A stretch of DNA of 53,201 bases, from the NCBI RefSeq assembly GCF_019583405.1, contig NZ_SZUU01000014.1, forward strand, positions 1-53,201, written 5' to 3'. Under the pieces are notes generated by a model, which had not been told where the DNA came from, ran no database searches, and saw nothing but the letters and a program-made list of their open reading frames with translations. The DNA is from Bacteroides fragilis. GTDB lineage: Bacteria > Bacteroidota > Bacteroidia > Bacteroidales > Bacteroidaceae. Both the position numbers and the translations under genes were made by a program. Shown here one piece after another: positions 1-9,380 of the stretch; within the stretch, counting starts at the first letter, position 1, and each line of letters begins with the position of its first letter.

Positions 1-127
1 CCCACCAGGAAGTAAACCAAGTTCTTTCCAGGTCACGCCATCAGTAGATATAAGACACCCGGAAGTACTTTTATTGCCTGATTCCCTTTTAGCTCCAACA
101 GCGATAAATACACCATTGTATGCAATT
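1..127. repeat. Terminal direct repeat, left copy (circular joint)
   Basis: These 127 bases are identical to the last 127 bases of the window (53075-53201). The propeller lipoprotein gene reads through the joint without a break, so the repeat is assembly overlap on a 53,074-bp circle and not a biological repeat. Confidence 0.95.
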
Positions 128-1203
128 TGGTTAATTACCCAATTTGAAGGAGTTGACGCAGATATCCAACTTATACCATCTGTAGATGTATACACAGAAC
201 CCTCCTGATCTGCCATAACGAATTTGCCATCTCCGTAGGCAACATCGGTAATTCCAACATCTTTGACTCTTTGAGGTGCTGTCCAGTTGATACCATCTGT
301 TGATGTAGAAGTATATCCGCTTGCATCTGCTATTACATATTTACCATTTCCGTATGTGATACTACGCCACCAATAGCTGTTTCCTACTGACTTTATCTCT
401 GTCCAATTGATACCATCTACAGATGTAGTGGTAAAACCGAATCTCCCTGCTATCACAAATTTGCCATTTCCGTAAACAATATCTTCAAACTTATCAATAT
501 CAGAACTATACTCTCCAAATGTTAATGGCGTTGACCAGTTAACGCCATCAATGGATGTCATTACAGCTGGCTTCTCATAAGAGCCCTTATTACAGCTACC
601 TATTACTACAAATTTGCCATTTACATATGTTGCTTTTTTCCAATTCCAGGAATAATCTGCTCCCCATGGGGCAGGACGTGCCGGAGTGGTCCAGTTTTCT
701 CCATCTGAGGATGTTGTCACCTGGTCGTTACTAATAGCCACATATTTACCATTGCCGTATGCAAGACTGTTCCAGTCAAGTATGTATACCTGTTTGGCTT
801 CTCCGCTTGGAGTCAGGATCCAGCCACCGGTTCCTACAGCGATAAAGCGGTTACTCTGCTTCTTAAATTTGGCGACAAAACGCATTGGATTTTTTACACG
901 GAAAGTATATGAACTACTCCCTGATTGCGTTCCTCCACTAACACATTTAAAACTTTCAAGTTCGTATCCTTGATTAGCATATGCCGCTACAGTACAGTCT
1001 TCACCAGAATGATAAGATCCGGCTCCCGTTGTGTACCCTGCTTCAGTAGATGCACGAGTCTGGAGCTGCCCATCTACATATATTTCTGTACTTATCAGGA
1101 TTTCTCCTTCTAAAAATTCTTCTCTTTCAGCATCTTGGGAGCAAGAAGTTATTCCAAACATTGTTGCTAAAAGCAATAAGTTATAATAGATTTTTCTTTT
1201 CAT
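1..1203 (-). CDS. Propeller-like fimbria-associated lipoprotein (part before the joint)
   Basis: The gene starts at 1203 and continues across the circular joint to a stop at 53048, giving about 409 residues. It opens with a lipoprotein signal peptide (lipobox ITSC, then CSQDAE). A TRAS motif near residue 50 resembles the one in the neighbouring fimbrillins. Residues about 55-115 look like one InlB B-type repeat (GYELESF, RFVAKFKK). The rest is at least six repeats of the form YGNGKYVIA..TSTDGINWT, which resemble BNR/Asp-box beta-propeller blades. It is the last gene of the fimbrial run and lies 11 bases before traE. An outer-surface lipoprotein, perhaps a fimbrial tip or adhesin, is inferred from position; its ligand is unknown. 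The protein ends in a hydrophobic tail (DLIII). Confidence 0.85.
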   Translation of the reverse strand, partial: MKRKIYYNLLLLATMFGITSCSQDAEREEFLEGEILISTEIYVDGQLQTRASTEAGYTTGAGSYHSGEDCTVAAYANQGYELESFKCVSGGTQSGSSSYTFRVKNPMRFVAKFKKQSNRFIAVGTGGWILTPSGEAKQVYILDWNSLAYGNGKYVAISNDQVTTSSDGENWTTPARPAPWGADYSWNWKKATYVNGKFVVIGSCNKGSYEKPAVMTSIDGVNWSTPLTFGEYSSDIDKFEDIVYGNGKFVIAGRFGFTTTSVDGINWTEIKSVGNSYWWRSITYGNGKYVIADASGYTSTSTDGINWTAPQRVKDVGITDVAYGDGKFVMADQEGSVYTSTDGISWISASTPSNWVINQIAYNGVFIAVGAKRESGNKSTSGCLISTDGVTWKELGLLPGG

Positions 1204-1215
1204 AGTTCTCTCTAT

Positions 1216-2121
1216 TTATTCGATATCTACATCCACATCAAACTTATCATTGGTAAGATTACCATCATATTGAGCTCCCACCCCCCACGGATTAATCTCT
1301 ACACTACCAATCTCAAATAATTTTTTGGTATCTTCCTTAATGCCTAAAGTGTATATGTTTTCATTTCCCGGAGCCCAGGTAGTAGGTGAAATTTCATAAG
1401 AATAAACCTCCCCGTCAATAGTAAATCGAGCTGTGATATTATCGCTTTCGGTAATAGTTACCGGCATCATTATTGCACTTATCTTCTGTACATTATCACT
1501 TAGTACAACATTACACTCCGCACTCATAGAGGCTTTAGTGTTTCCAACGATGACTTCCCCGGTTTTTACATCAAGAGTTCCTTCCGTTTTAGTATTCTTC
1601 AGCTCAATTTTAGTAACCTTACCAATTCCAGAGTAACTTCCTTTCTTAAGAACGAAGCTATTAAGTGCCAAGGCATGCTTCATAGGAATTGTAGCAGTAG
1701 GATTATTAACATCTGCGGTCGTTTTAGTAGCAAACAGATAATCTGTTTGTGAAGCAACCTCTACCGGGATTGTCGTAGAATTAAGTCCGGCTTTATATGG
1801 ATAGTATGCATAGATATCCGCTTTAGCAGAAGTTAATTCAATATTCTGGTTTACTGTCCACACACTTGCATTTAGAGATGCCATAGCATTAAAACCACAA
1901 TCGCAATCGTTATAATTGCCACCATCTGCTGCCATCACAAACAACCCAATTTGATTACCATTAACAAAGTTGTTCATAACCGCACGTGTCGGATTTTCCA
2001 ATGTTGGAAAGATCCGTAACTTAGCGGTATTTCCCGTATTTTCTTCTTGTGTACAAGATGAAAGATTCATTCCCAACAGCGCCATACAAAAGCTGGCACA
2101 TAGCATGATTTTTTGTTTCAT
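1216..2121 (-). CDS. Fimbrillin family lipoprotein
   Basis: About 301 residues from the chosen start MKQKIMLC; a longer reading from 2157 would place 12 extra residues ahead of the signal peptide and overlap the gene upstream. The lipobox is LSSC. The mature part has the Bacteroidales FimA/Mfa1-like pattern: TRAVMNNF, then an IGLFV strand, YAYYPY, SQTDYLFAT, MKHALA and GTLDVKTG. In this family the prepilin is a lipoprotein that is cleaved near the conserved Arg and polymerises by strand exchange. The last residues, FDVDVDIE, are identical to the end of the 788-residue protein two genes upstream, although the rest is dissimilar. It is probably an accessory or tip-proximal subunit. Confidence 0.88.
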   Translation of the reverse strand: MKQKIMLCASFCMALLGMNLSSCTQEENTGNTAKLRIFPTLENPTRAVMNNFVNGNQIGLFVMAADGGNYNDCDCGFNAMASLNASVWTVNQNIELTSAKADIYAYYPYKAGLNSTTIPVEVASQTDYLFATKTTADVNNPTATIPMKHALALNSFVLKKGSYSGIGKVTKIELKNTKTEGTLDVKTGEVIVGNTKASMSAECNVVLSDNVQKISAIMMPVTITESDNITARFTIDGEVYSYEISPTTWAPGNENIYTLGIKEDTKKLFEIGSVEINPWGVGAQYDGNLTNDKFDVDVDIE

Positions 2122-2140
2122 AATTGTTATTTTATAAGTT

Positions 2141-3052
2141 TTACATAGTGCTTCCACTTCCAGAAAGTGTATTATCCCATGGAGTAATTGATATATCAGT
2201 ACTATTCAGGTGTAATCCATAACCGTTCAGAGTCAAGGGATAGACATATGAATTTCCTCTTTCCCACAAAGTAGGAGCCGGTATCTCTATCTTATAGTTT
2301 TCGGTATTAATATCTGTTTGAATAGAAAATGATACAACTATATCTCCGGTCTTGGTTGTTATGCCCGATAATGGGAAGACCAATAGCTCATGAAGTTCTC
2401 TAAAATCGTTTTGCAACAGATCCGTACAAGTAAGGGAAATAGTACCATTACCTCCAGAAGTTGTTATCTCTCCTGTCTGACAGTTAAATGTTCCTTGCGT
2501 ATAAACAGGATATGAAACTGTCCCTGTTATCGTGATTCCTGTAAGGGTTGCATTTTGAGCATAATCCTGTTTTCTTATTTTAAAAACGACTTTGGCCAAA
2601 GCATGCTTCATTTCAATATTGACAGAAGCATTTTCAGAGTTTACCTGTCTGTCTCCTGTCCCATACAGATAGTCTGTCTGAGAAGTTGATTCTATGGGTA
2701 TTGCTTTTCCATCTCCTGCACTTGCCGTATATGGACTATAGGCAAATATCGAAGCAAGTCTTCCTGTCAGATAAACAGGATCTGAAACCCAAACAGTTCC
2801 ATTATACACACTTTTTGCATTGGCCGGTACTCCGAAGTAAGGTAATTCCAATGATCCATAAGTAGTATAGACCCCAATTTCATCTCCAACCACAAATGTA
2901 TTTTTTACAGCTCTCGTAGTACTACCTTCGACAGAAGCATCTATCCGGAGTTCTGCCTTATCATAGTTCTCTGCTGTCTCTTCCTGAGAACAGGAAGAGA
3001 GCAGAGATGAGATGAAAAGTAAAGTAAAGAAATAATTTATAAATTTATCCAT
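2141..3052 (-). CDS. Fimbrillin family lipoprotein
   Basis: 303 residues with an N-terminal signal peptide and lipobox LSSC, followed by SQEETAEN. The fimbrillin core is clear: TTRAVKNTFVVGDEIGVYTT, FAYSPYTASAGDGKAIPIES, SQTDYLYGTGDR, IEMKHALAKVVFKIRK and GTFNCQTGEI. It is most similar to the 310-residue fimbrillin at 5459-6391, with a nearly identical stretch around SQTDYLYG and KHAL, so the two probably arose by duplication. It has neither the FDVDVDIE tail nor extra domains. Spacing to both neighbours is about 20 bases, which indicates one operon. A structural or accessory pilus subunit is likely. Confidence 0.88.
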   Translation of the reverse strand: MDKFINYFFTLLFISSLLSSCSQEETAENYDKAELRIDASVEGSTTRAVKNTFVVGDEIGVYTTYGSLELPYFGVPANAKSVYNGTVWVSDPVYLTGRLASIFAYSPYTASAGDGKAIPIESTSQTDYLYGTGDRQVNSENASVNIEMKHALAKVVFKIRKQDYAQNATLTGITITGTVSYPVYTQGTFNCQTGEITTSGGNGTISLTCTDLLQNDFRELHELLVFPLSGITTKTGDIVVSFSIQTDINTENYKIEIPAPTLWERGNSYVYPLTLNGYGLHLNSTDISITPWDNTLSGSGSTM

Positions 3053-3072
3053 TATAATTTTTCATTGAAAGA

Positions 3073-5439
3073 TTATTCGATATCGACATCCACGTCAAAT
3101 TTTCCATCTTGCTCCAGAGAGATAGATGCTGAACCACCGCCAGACTGAGATATCAATAAAGTAGCAGACCTCAAAGAGGACGTAGAGTTCTCAGCAGCTT
3201 TCACATTACTTCCTTCCACAGAGAAAGCCCCTGCCCCACCGCCAGTAAGTTGTGCAGTCCAACTTACGTTTTCAGTGGTAGATGATGCTCCATCAACATA
3301 TTTAGTCCTGGTAGAAGTGACAGTAAACGATTTCGTTCCCCCTTTTGAAGAGAAGTTCAAGCTCGTCGGAGAAACCGAAATAGAATATACCCATTCCTCT
3401 TTTCTGAAAGTCGCAGTATAGGTAGCATTAGTCGTTACAGTAATGGTACGGGATGAATTGGTATTACCATCATTCCAAGTCACAAAGGAATAACTGATAT
3501 TACCAGATGCCGCTTTAGGTATAGCTTGTATCGTCACATTGGTACCATAATCATATGTTCCGGATCCAAATGTCGTACCATAACTCGTATTATTTGAGTT
3601 TACTGTCAGAGTATAACGATCTGCTGTATATTCAGCAGTATAGGTAGCATTTCCAGTCACGGTCACGGTGCGGGTAGCACTTGTATTACCATCACTCCAC
3701 CGAGAGAATGTATGCCCGGCAATTGTATTGGCCTGGATCGTAACGTTGGTTCCATATTCATACGTTCCAGACCCACTACCATTGATGACGGTCAATGTAT
3801 ACTTGTTTGTCGTAAACTCAGCAGTATAGGTAGCATCTCCAGTCACGGTCACGGTACGGGTAGCACTTGTATTACCATCACTCCAACGAGAAAAAGTCTT
3901 GCCCGCAATCGTATTGGCTTTTATTGTAACGTTGGTTCCATATTCATACGTTCCAGACCCACTACCATTGACTACAGTAAGATTATACTTGTTTGTCGTA
4001 AACTCAGCAGTATAGGTAGCATTTCCAGTAACAGTAATAGTACGGGTAGCATTCGTATTTCCATCACTCCACCGAGAGAATGTATGCCCGGCAATTGTAT
4101 TGGCCTTTATTGTAACGTTAGTGCCATAATCATACGTTCCGGATCCACTACCGTTCACAACGGTAAGAGTGTAACGGTTTATAGTGTATCTGGCCTCAAA
4201 ACTCCGTGAAGAGGTTACATTGAAAGAATAAGTACTATTAGTTGAGACAGGTGATCCCCCCTCAAACCATCCGTTAAATGTATATCCGGTATTTGTCGTT
4301 TGATTGAGAGTACATTTATCATCATAATAATAATCTCCTCCTCCGGTCACACTACCACCAGCATCCATATTTTTGGTTACTGATATATGATATACAATTC
4401 TTTCATAACGAGGTTCCAGTACACGATCTTTTGTAACCTTAAACGAATAGTTTTCCAATGTTGAAACTTGTGTTCCTCCTTCATACCAACCTACAAACGA
4501 GTATCCAGCTTGTGGCTTAGCTATCACAGTCAAATCGTAACCATAAGGATAAGTACCTGCTCCTGAAGCCACTCCTCCAGTAGTCTGATTGATTGTAATG
4601 GTTTTCATCAACGGTACGTTCAATGTCGTGATCTTCCCCTCCTGAAGCATGCCGGCTGTTGCTTTGATATTCACATCATCTGTACCTGTTCGATGAACGG
4701 TAAACAAAACCTTCTCTATAGGAAGAGTCTGTACCGGTACGCATATATCAAAAGTATACAAACCAGAAATAGATCCTCTATTATACATTTTCAGGCTAGT
4801 CGGGCTTCCACTGGCCACAGCACTATTATTTGAGAAATCCAATGAAGACGCAGCCATTAATCCGGAAGCTGTTGCACCGGTAATATTTCCCAGATCTTCT
4901 ACTATCAAGCGTAATGTCGATAACTTATGCTTGAAGTTTAATTCTACTGCCTGGTTAAAAATACCAGTTGTATTTACCGCAGTCATAAAGTCAGAGGCAT
5001 TGTATCCACTGGCAGAAGTTTGATCTGGAGAAACCTGAAAGGCAATATCGCTATAAGAACTGTTAGATTGCGAATAGGGATAATAAACATAAAAGTCCAT
5101 TTTTCTGGATCCAGAAAAGAAAATCTTATCTGCTTCCGTTTCCGGAAGAAACTCAATTCCATTCCATACCCATTTACGATTATTCGCATAATCTCCCTGA
5201 AGCTTTGCCGGTGTTGAGTTATCATCCCGCACAAAAGCAAAGACCCCTATAGCATCTCCTCTTTCAAAAGTATTATTCTGAGTACTTCGTGTGCTTATAG
5301 AATCTTCAACAGCGATTTTGAATCTTACTTCAGTGAGCTGTTCAGACTGCTTATCATCTTCATCAGAACATGCCACATTTACCATTGCCAACACGGACAA
5401 CAGTAAATACATGAACCTGATAAAATTCTTTTTGAGCAT
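3073..5439 (-). CDS. Large fimbrillin lipoprotein with InlB-type repeats and a BACON-like end
   Basis: 788 residues, far longer than an ordinary fimbrillin. After the lipobox (NVAC) comes a fimbrillin-like domain (ISTRSTQNN, FERGDAIGVFA, YVYYPYSQ, FKHKLSTLRLIV) to about residue 280. Next are roughly six InlB B/Flg_new_2-type repeats of about 60-80 residues (GYSFVGWYEGG, HTFSRWSDGNT, ATYTAEFT). Three of these, about residues 420-606, are nearly identical 62-residue units. The end is an Ig-like segment resembling BACON (SPTSLNFSSKGGTKSFTV, SLEQDGKF) and the tail FDVDVDIE shared with the gene at 1216-2121. A long stalk-like tip adhesin is the simplest reading. That is inferred from architecture; the ligand is unknown. 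Confidence 0.87.
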   Translation of the reverse strand: MLKKNFIRFMYLLLSVLAMVNVACSDEDDKQSEQLTEVRFKIAVEDSISTRSTQNNTFERGDAIGVFAFVRDDNSTPAKLQGDYANNRKWVWNGIEFLPETEADKIFFSGSRKMDFYVYYPYSQSNSSYSDIAFQVSPDQTSASGYNASDFMTAVNTTGIFNQAVELNFKHKLSTLRLIVEDLGNITGATASGLMAASSLDFSNNSAVASGSPTSLKMYNRGSISGLYTFDICVPVQTLPIEKVLFTVHRTGTDDVNIKATAGMLQEGKITTLNVPLMKTITINQTTGGVASGAGTYPYGYDLTVIAKPQAGYSFVGWYEGGTQVSTLENYSFKVTKDRVLEPRYERIVYHISVTKNMDAGGSVTGGGDYYYDDKCTLNQTTNTGYTFNGWFEGGSPVSTNSTYSFNVTSSRSFEARYTINRYTLTVVNGSGSGTYDYGTNVTIKANTIAGHTFSRWSDGNTNATRTITVTGNATYTAEFTTNKYNLTVVNGSGSGTYEYGTNVTIKANTIAGKTFSRWSDGNTSATRTVTVTGDATYTAEFTTNKYTLTVINGSGSGTYEYGTNVTIQANTIAGHTFSRWSDGNTSATRTVTVTGNATYTAEYTADRYTLTVNSNNTSYGTTFGSGTYDYGTNVTIQAIPKAASGNISYSFVTWNDGNTNSSRTITVTTNATYTATFRKEEWVYSISVSPTSLNFSSKGGTKSFTVTSTRTKYVDGASSTTENVSWTAQLTGGGAGAFSVEGSNVKAAENSTSSLRSATLLISQSGGGSASISLEQDGKFDVDVDIE
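3621..4178 (-). repeat. Three tandem near-identical 186-bp coding repeats
   Basis: Within the large fimbrillin gene, three consecutive 186-bp units encode 62-residue InlB-type repeats beginning RYTLTVVNGSG or KY[NT]LTV[VI]NGSG. They differ at only a few positions at the DNA level, so recombination between units could change stalk length. A fourth, diverged unit follows downstream in the gene. Confidence 0.8.
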
Positions 5440-5458
5440 ATTGAATAATTTGATTATG

Positions 5459-6391
5459 TTAAGCTATAGGAGTCAGCTTTATTTCTCCCAGAATAGTTTC
5501 ATTCCATTCCTTGATAGTTACTCCATCCGCACCGGGTCCAGTTCCATCACCACCTCCGATTGTTACGTCCTTGCCTTCCAAAGTGATAGAATAAACATTC
5601 TTCGTTCCAGGTGCCCAAATAGTTCCACTACTTAAAGCATACGTATAATCAACGTCATCTATCTTAAAAGTCAACATTATAGCTTTATCCGCAGTTGGAT
5701 CTTTCACCGGAAGGGTCATAGCTGAGAAAACAGATTCAGTTTCAGTCAAATGGTGATTAGCTGCCAATACCAATGTTCCAAGTTCTGTCCCTGTAATATC
5801 TCCTGTCTGACAGTTCATTGTTCCTTTGGTATAAATTGTATTTGACCCAGAGTTATTAGATACCTTCAGTTCTTGTAATACACCATTACCAGAATAATTT
5901 TTAGTCTTGATCTTAAACGCTATTTGAGTTAAAGCGTGCTTTAATTCAATATTGCAAGTAGAATTAGCAATATTAGCCGGACGATCCCCTACCCCATATA
6001 GATAATCCGTTTGAGAGGTTGATTCTACCGGTATCGCTTTTCCGTTCCCAGCACTCGTTGTATATGGATAATAAGCATAAATTGTTGCTTCTTTATTATC
6101 CAAGTATACATTAGTACTCTGTGCCCAAGTAACTCCTCCCCAAATAGATTGTACATTCGCATACTCTGCTTTATTATTGTACATTGCATCTAATGTACCA
6201 GAAGTCACATAGACCCCAATTTCATCTCCAATAGCAAAATCAGATTTTAAAGCACGAGTTGCCACATTACTTTTTGCCCAGGATGTAGTAATTTCCAAGT
6301 TTTCCCCTACATTTTCAGATTGTTCGCAACCCACCATAATAGCAGCAGTCAGACATGCTGCTACCGGTAACATCAAAATTTTCTTGTTCAT
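5459..6391 (-). CDS. Fimbrillin family lipoprotein (candidate major subunit)
   Basis: 310 residues with a lipoprotein signal (lipobox MVGC) and fimbrillin motifs: NVATRALKSDFAIGDEIGVY, IYAYYPYTTSAGNGKAIPV, SQTDYLYGVGDR, IELKHALTQIAFKIK and GTMNCQTGDITG. Near the C-terminus is a glycine-rich linker (TIGGGDGTGPGADG) before a last strand. Such an extended C-terminal strand acts as donor strand in FimA-type pili of this phylum. It is the first fimbrillin downstream of the anchor-like DUF5119 gene and has the simplest domain make-up, so it is the best guess for the main shaft subunit. That role is inferred only from position and architecture. Confidence 0.88.
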   Translation of the reverse strand: MNKKILMLPVAACLTAAIMVGCEQSENVGENLEITTSWAKSNVATRALKSDFAIGDEIGVYVTSGTLDAMYNNKAEYANVQSIWGGVTWAQSTNVYLDNKEATIYAYYPYTTSAGNGKAIPVESTSQTDYLYGVGDRPANIANSTCNIELKHALTQIAFKIKTKNYSGNGVLQELKVSNNSGSNTIYTKGTMNCQTGDITGTELGTLVLAANHHLTETESVFSAMTLPVKDPTADKAIMLTFKIDDVDYTYALSSGTIWAPGTKNVYSITLEGKDVTIGGGDGTGPGADGVTIKEWNETILGEIKLTPIA

Positions 6392-6402
6392 AAATTTATT
6401 GA

Positions 6403-7290
6403 TTAAAAATTAGTATATTGTAATTCTCCCCAATCGACTTCATGCCAATCTTGTATGGATGCTTCAGTGTTGTATTCTCCAGTTAAGACCTCCAACTCTA
6501 TCACCGCTTTAGCCGCTGTGAAGTTTTTGAGTTTTTCAGACAGGTCAACAGAAGTCCGAACTTCATGGCCATCTTCAAATAGAAGTGATAGGTCTAATTG
6601 GTTACTCACCGTATTATTGATACCCAACACTCTAATACTTTTATCATACCTGTTTTTTTCTTCCTCATTTTTTAAAGCGGTAAACTGCTGAATCGCAAAG
6701 TCCTCTCCTATGCCAGCACTCAACATATATTTTTGTGTCGCTACCCCTTCCAGTTCCGCATCAATCTGCTTCACATCAACCTTAATCATATTCTTTACAT
6801 TGATATGAAACTCTAGTATTTGCAAGAAGAACATAGGTTTGAGAACGAGATTTGTTGTATCTTCATGTGCAATAGTCATACTCTCCGAAGCAGCAACATA
6901 TACCGGTAGTAGTTCCTGGTTGATATATTTTTTTGCACCATCAGCTATTGTACTAATAGTCAGCATTGCTTCTTTTGAACTGGTGGGATTCTGCATGATA
7001 TAGGTCGCAGGATTATACACGAATACATCATAATCTCCAACCAATAATTCTTTTTGGAATGACAATGAATTGAAAGGTTCTGGAGCAACAGGCATTTTTG
7101 ATAGTCCTTCCCCGGTCAAAGGATAAAGAATCAGATTCATTTCATTTACACTTGGTATTGCCGATTCACCGTTGATCTCACTCCAATCCAATGAGATCTT
7201 GCATGTACCGTAATAGATACATTCCTCCGAGAAGTTACAGCTGGCCAGCATAAACAAAGCTGCCCCCGCCAGTAGTTTTATTTTCCTCAT
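6403..7290 (-). CDS. DUF5119-like fimbrial-cluster lipoprotein (possible anchor)
   Basis: 295 residues with signal peptide MRKIKLLAGAALFMLASC. The lipobox Cys is followed by NFSEECIYYGTCKISLDW. The sequence is compatible with DUF5119 or the broader Mfa2/FimB-type anchors found beside fimbrillin genes in Bacteroidales: NLILYPLTGEG, GDYDVFVYNPATY, and a domain of two beta sheets ending in IQDWHEVDWGEL. Members of this group sit in the outer membrane and anchor or terminate the pilus. The start is only 1 base after the upstream stop, so it is translationally close-coupled to the OmpA/TPR-like gene. I am confident of the family neighbourhood and less so of DUF5119 versus Mfa2. Confidence 0.7.
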   Translation of the reverse strand: MRKIKLLAGAALFMLASCNFSEECIYYGTCKISLDWSEINGESAIPSVNEMNLILYPLTGEGLSKMPVAPEPFNSLSFQKELLVGDYDVFVYNPATYIMQNPTSSKEAMLTISTIADGAKKYINQELLPVYVAASESMTIAHEDTTNLVLKPMFFLQILEFHINVKNMIKVDVKQIDAELEGVATQKYMLSAGIGEDFAIQQFTALKNEEEKNRYDKSIRVLGINNTVSNQLDLSLLFEDGHEVRTSVDLSEKLKNFTAAKAVIELEVLTGEYNTEASIQDWHEVDWGELQYTNF

Positions 7291-7291
7291 T

Positions 7292-9370
7292 TTAATATAG
7301 GCTTTGATTAAGATTATATTCTTTGATTAGTCGATTAATTTCCGGATCAAGCGAACCTCGATATTCTTTGCTTTCGTCTTGTTCACAGGATCTTTGGTAA
7401 TACTCAACAGCTTTTTTATCATTCTTCAACCGTGAATACAATATAGCCATCAGGTAATTTCTGTTGGCGGTATCTTTCTGTCTTTCCAACACAGCCAAAG
7501 CCCGTTTATCGTATCCCAAAGACATAAGGCATACAGCCGTGTTATAATCATTATAATCAGAAAGAATAGCGAGAGCTTCTTTATACTTTCTTTTCTCCAA
7601 TAAGTTTCTACCTTTTTCATATATGGTATCAATTACCTGAGTATGTATGGTATCTTTTATCATACCTCTTCGATGGAGATTAAAAGTAAAGTTGACAGCT
7701 CGCAATTTTGGATAAAATTCTTCTCGCAGAATACTATAATCCTGAGGATATTTAGCTCGGATCATGCCTTCTTTTGCATCAATTCTTTGACTTCCATTTA
7801 TAATTGAAAGTATCCCTTCCTTATTTGCTAAAGAACTGCTAACTGAAACCAATTCTTTTAAGCGTTTCCAGTCTTCTCCTATCCATTTAGCAGACAATAA
7901 AGTATCCACTCCTTCCTTATCATCTAATGTTTTAGCCAAATATCTCTTCAGTTCTTTAGCTCTGAGCATAGCAAGGTGCTTATTCATTTCAGCCGGACCT
8001 TCTGGTGAAGAACTCGCTACCATATTGATACTGTCAATAAGGAACTCACCTGTATCTGTCAGACTCTTGATAGTATGTCTGATTTTCTCTAATTCAGCAG
8101 CATTATTTCCAAGGGTTTCATCAATGGTTGTTTTGCCACTTTTATAATTAATGAATGATGTGAGATTAGCCTCTGCCCTTCTTTCCACCACCTCAAATAC
8201 ATATCTAGGATCTCTATCAAGAAATTGTATCATTGATGACACATAGTATGTGATTGTATCTGATTCCGGGACATGATACTTACTTTCATCCTTGGCTAAC
8301 ACCATTCCATCGATGGTTAGTTTCATCTTACTTGTATTTTCGTCAGCAAATACATCCTGTATATAATAATACTGAAAAGTATTACCCACTTTGATAACGG
8401 TATCTAACCTTGCTTTCTCATAAGGGAACCTAACATATTCCTGGAATTTTTTTTGCAGCATACTTTTTTTCCAGTTATTCTCCTCTATCTTTTTATAACG
8501 ATAATATTTCTTCAGGATCGCTAATGAATCTTCTGAGGTTATACGTCTCCTGACTATATTTTTCTTTCCTTTGAAACGTTTATACTCTTCGGCAATCTGT
8601 ATAGAATCCACATTACGGTATAGCCAGAACTGCGGTAAAATAGAGGCAATCCCCTCTCCTTTTAACCGCATCTGATTTTTCTTTAATTTACCATTGAAAA
8701 ACTCACTTCTAACATTTCTTTTTTCTATTCGTAATTGTGAATTACGATCTTTCTTCCACGCTTGGTAAATTGAATCTTCCAGGTCTGCAATAGCTCTCTT
8801 ATATCCTTTCTTATCAATCATTTCCTGAAGAAATAGTGAATCGGGAATAATAGAATTTACAAACTCCTGATATCTATTATACCCTTCTTTTTGCACCTTT
8901 AGAAAATCGGCTCCAGAAAGCAACAATCTTTCAAACTCAGTTTTTTCACCACTTGCTTTAAACAATACTGGCGTTAACCTAAGTTGCCACTTATTTGATA
9001 TTAAACGTTCCGGGACAGTGACGATAAAGTCCAAAGAAACCTTACCCGCTCGCTCTGGTATATTACGAGACTTAGCAACCACCGTAATTGCTTCCATATC
9101 CATGGTCATAATAGTTTCCCCTGACTCTTTATCTATTTCTCCTTCTACTAAATATCCTTTACGGTTATTGATCGTATCATTTATTTCCTGATAATGATAT
9201 AAACTTTCCTGCTTCTTTTTTTTGCCCTCTTGTTTTGCTTGTGCTGCTCTAACAGTAATTTTAGTATCCTGGGATTTTTCTTTTTTGAGGGCATCTGTGA
9301 TACTACCACACCCAATCACTACAGCAATAAGCCCAAACAATGCTACTACTTTAATATATCTTTTTCTCAT
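7292..9370 (-). CDS. OmpA-like and TPR-containing lipoprotein of the fimbrial cluster (DUF3868-like)
   Basis: 692 residues with a lipobox (VIGC) and then a Lys-rich linker. Residues about 95-370 hold two beta-rich segments (VSLDFIVTVPERLISN and MKLTIDGMVLAKDESKYHV) around a long charged helical insert. Around residues 445-490, DSINMVASSSPEGP...NKHLAMLRAKELKRYL is the OmpA-C-like signature that usually binds peptidoglycan. The last 120 residues read as TPR-like helices (LLEKRKYKEALAILSDYND, DKRALAVLERQKD, KKAVEYYQRS). Proteins of this kind accompany DUF3575 and fimbrillin genes in Bacteroidales and may link the pilus base to the cell wall. That role is inferred. Confidence 0.75.
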   Translation of the reverse strand: MRKRYIKVVALFGLIAVVIGCGSITDALKKEKSQDTKITVRAAQAKQEGKKKKQESLYHYQEINDTINNRKGYLVEGEIDKESGETIMTMDMEAITVVAKSRNIPERAGKVSLDFIVTVPERLISNKWQLRLTPVLFKASGEKTEFERLLLSGADFLKVQKEGYNRYQEFVNSIIPDSLFLQEMIDKKGYKRAIADLEDSIYQAWKKDRNSQLRIEKRNVRSEFFNGKLKKNQMRLKGEGIASILPQFWLYRNVDSIQIAEEYKRFKGKKNIVRRRITSEDSLAILKKYYRYKKIEENNWKKSMLQKKFQEYVRFPYEKARLDTVIKVGNTFQYYYIQDVFADENTSKMKLTIDGMVLAKDESKYHVPESDTITYYVSSMIQFLDRDPRYVFEVVERRAEANLTSFINYKSGKTTIDETLGNNAAELEKIRHTIKSLTDTGEFLIDSINMVASSSPEGPAEMNKHLAMLRAKELKRYLAKTLDDKEGVDTLLSAKWIGEDWKRLKELVSVSSSLANKEGILSIINGSQRIDAKEGMIRAKYPQDYSILREEFYPKLRAVNFTFNLHRRGMIKDTIHTQVIDTIYEKGRNLLEKRKYKEALAILSDYNDYNTAVCLMSLGYDKRALAVLERQKDTANRNYLMAILYSRLKNDKKAVEYYQRSCEQDESKEYRGSLDPEINRLIKEYNLNQSLY

Positions 9371-9380
9371 AACTCATTAT

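Noticed and set aside
686..1113. Plus-strand frames opposite the propeller lipoprotein
   Set aside because: The minus strand holds a clear lipoprotein gene crossing the joint; the plus-strand frames are shadows without start signals.
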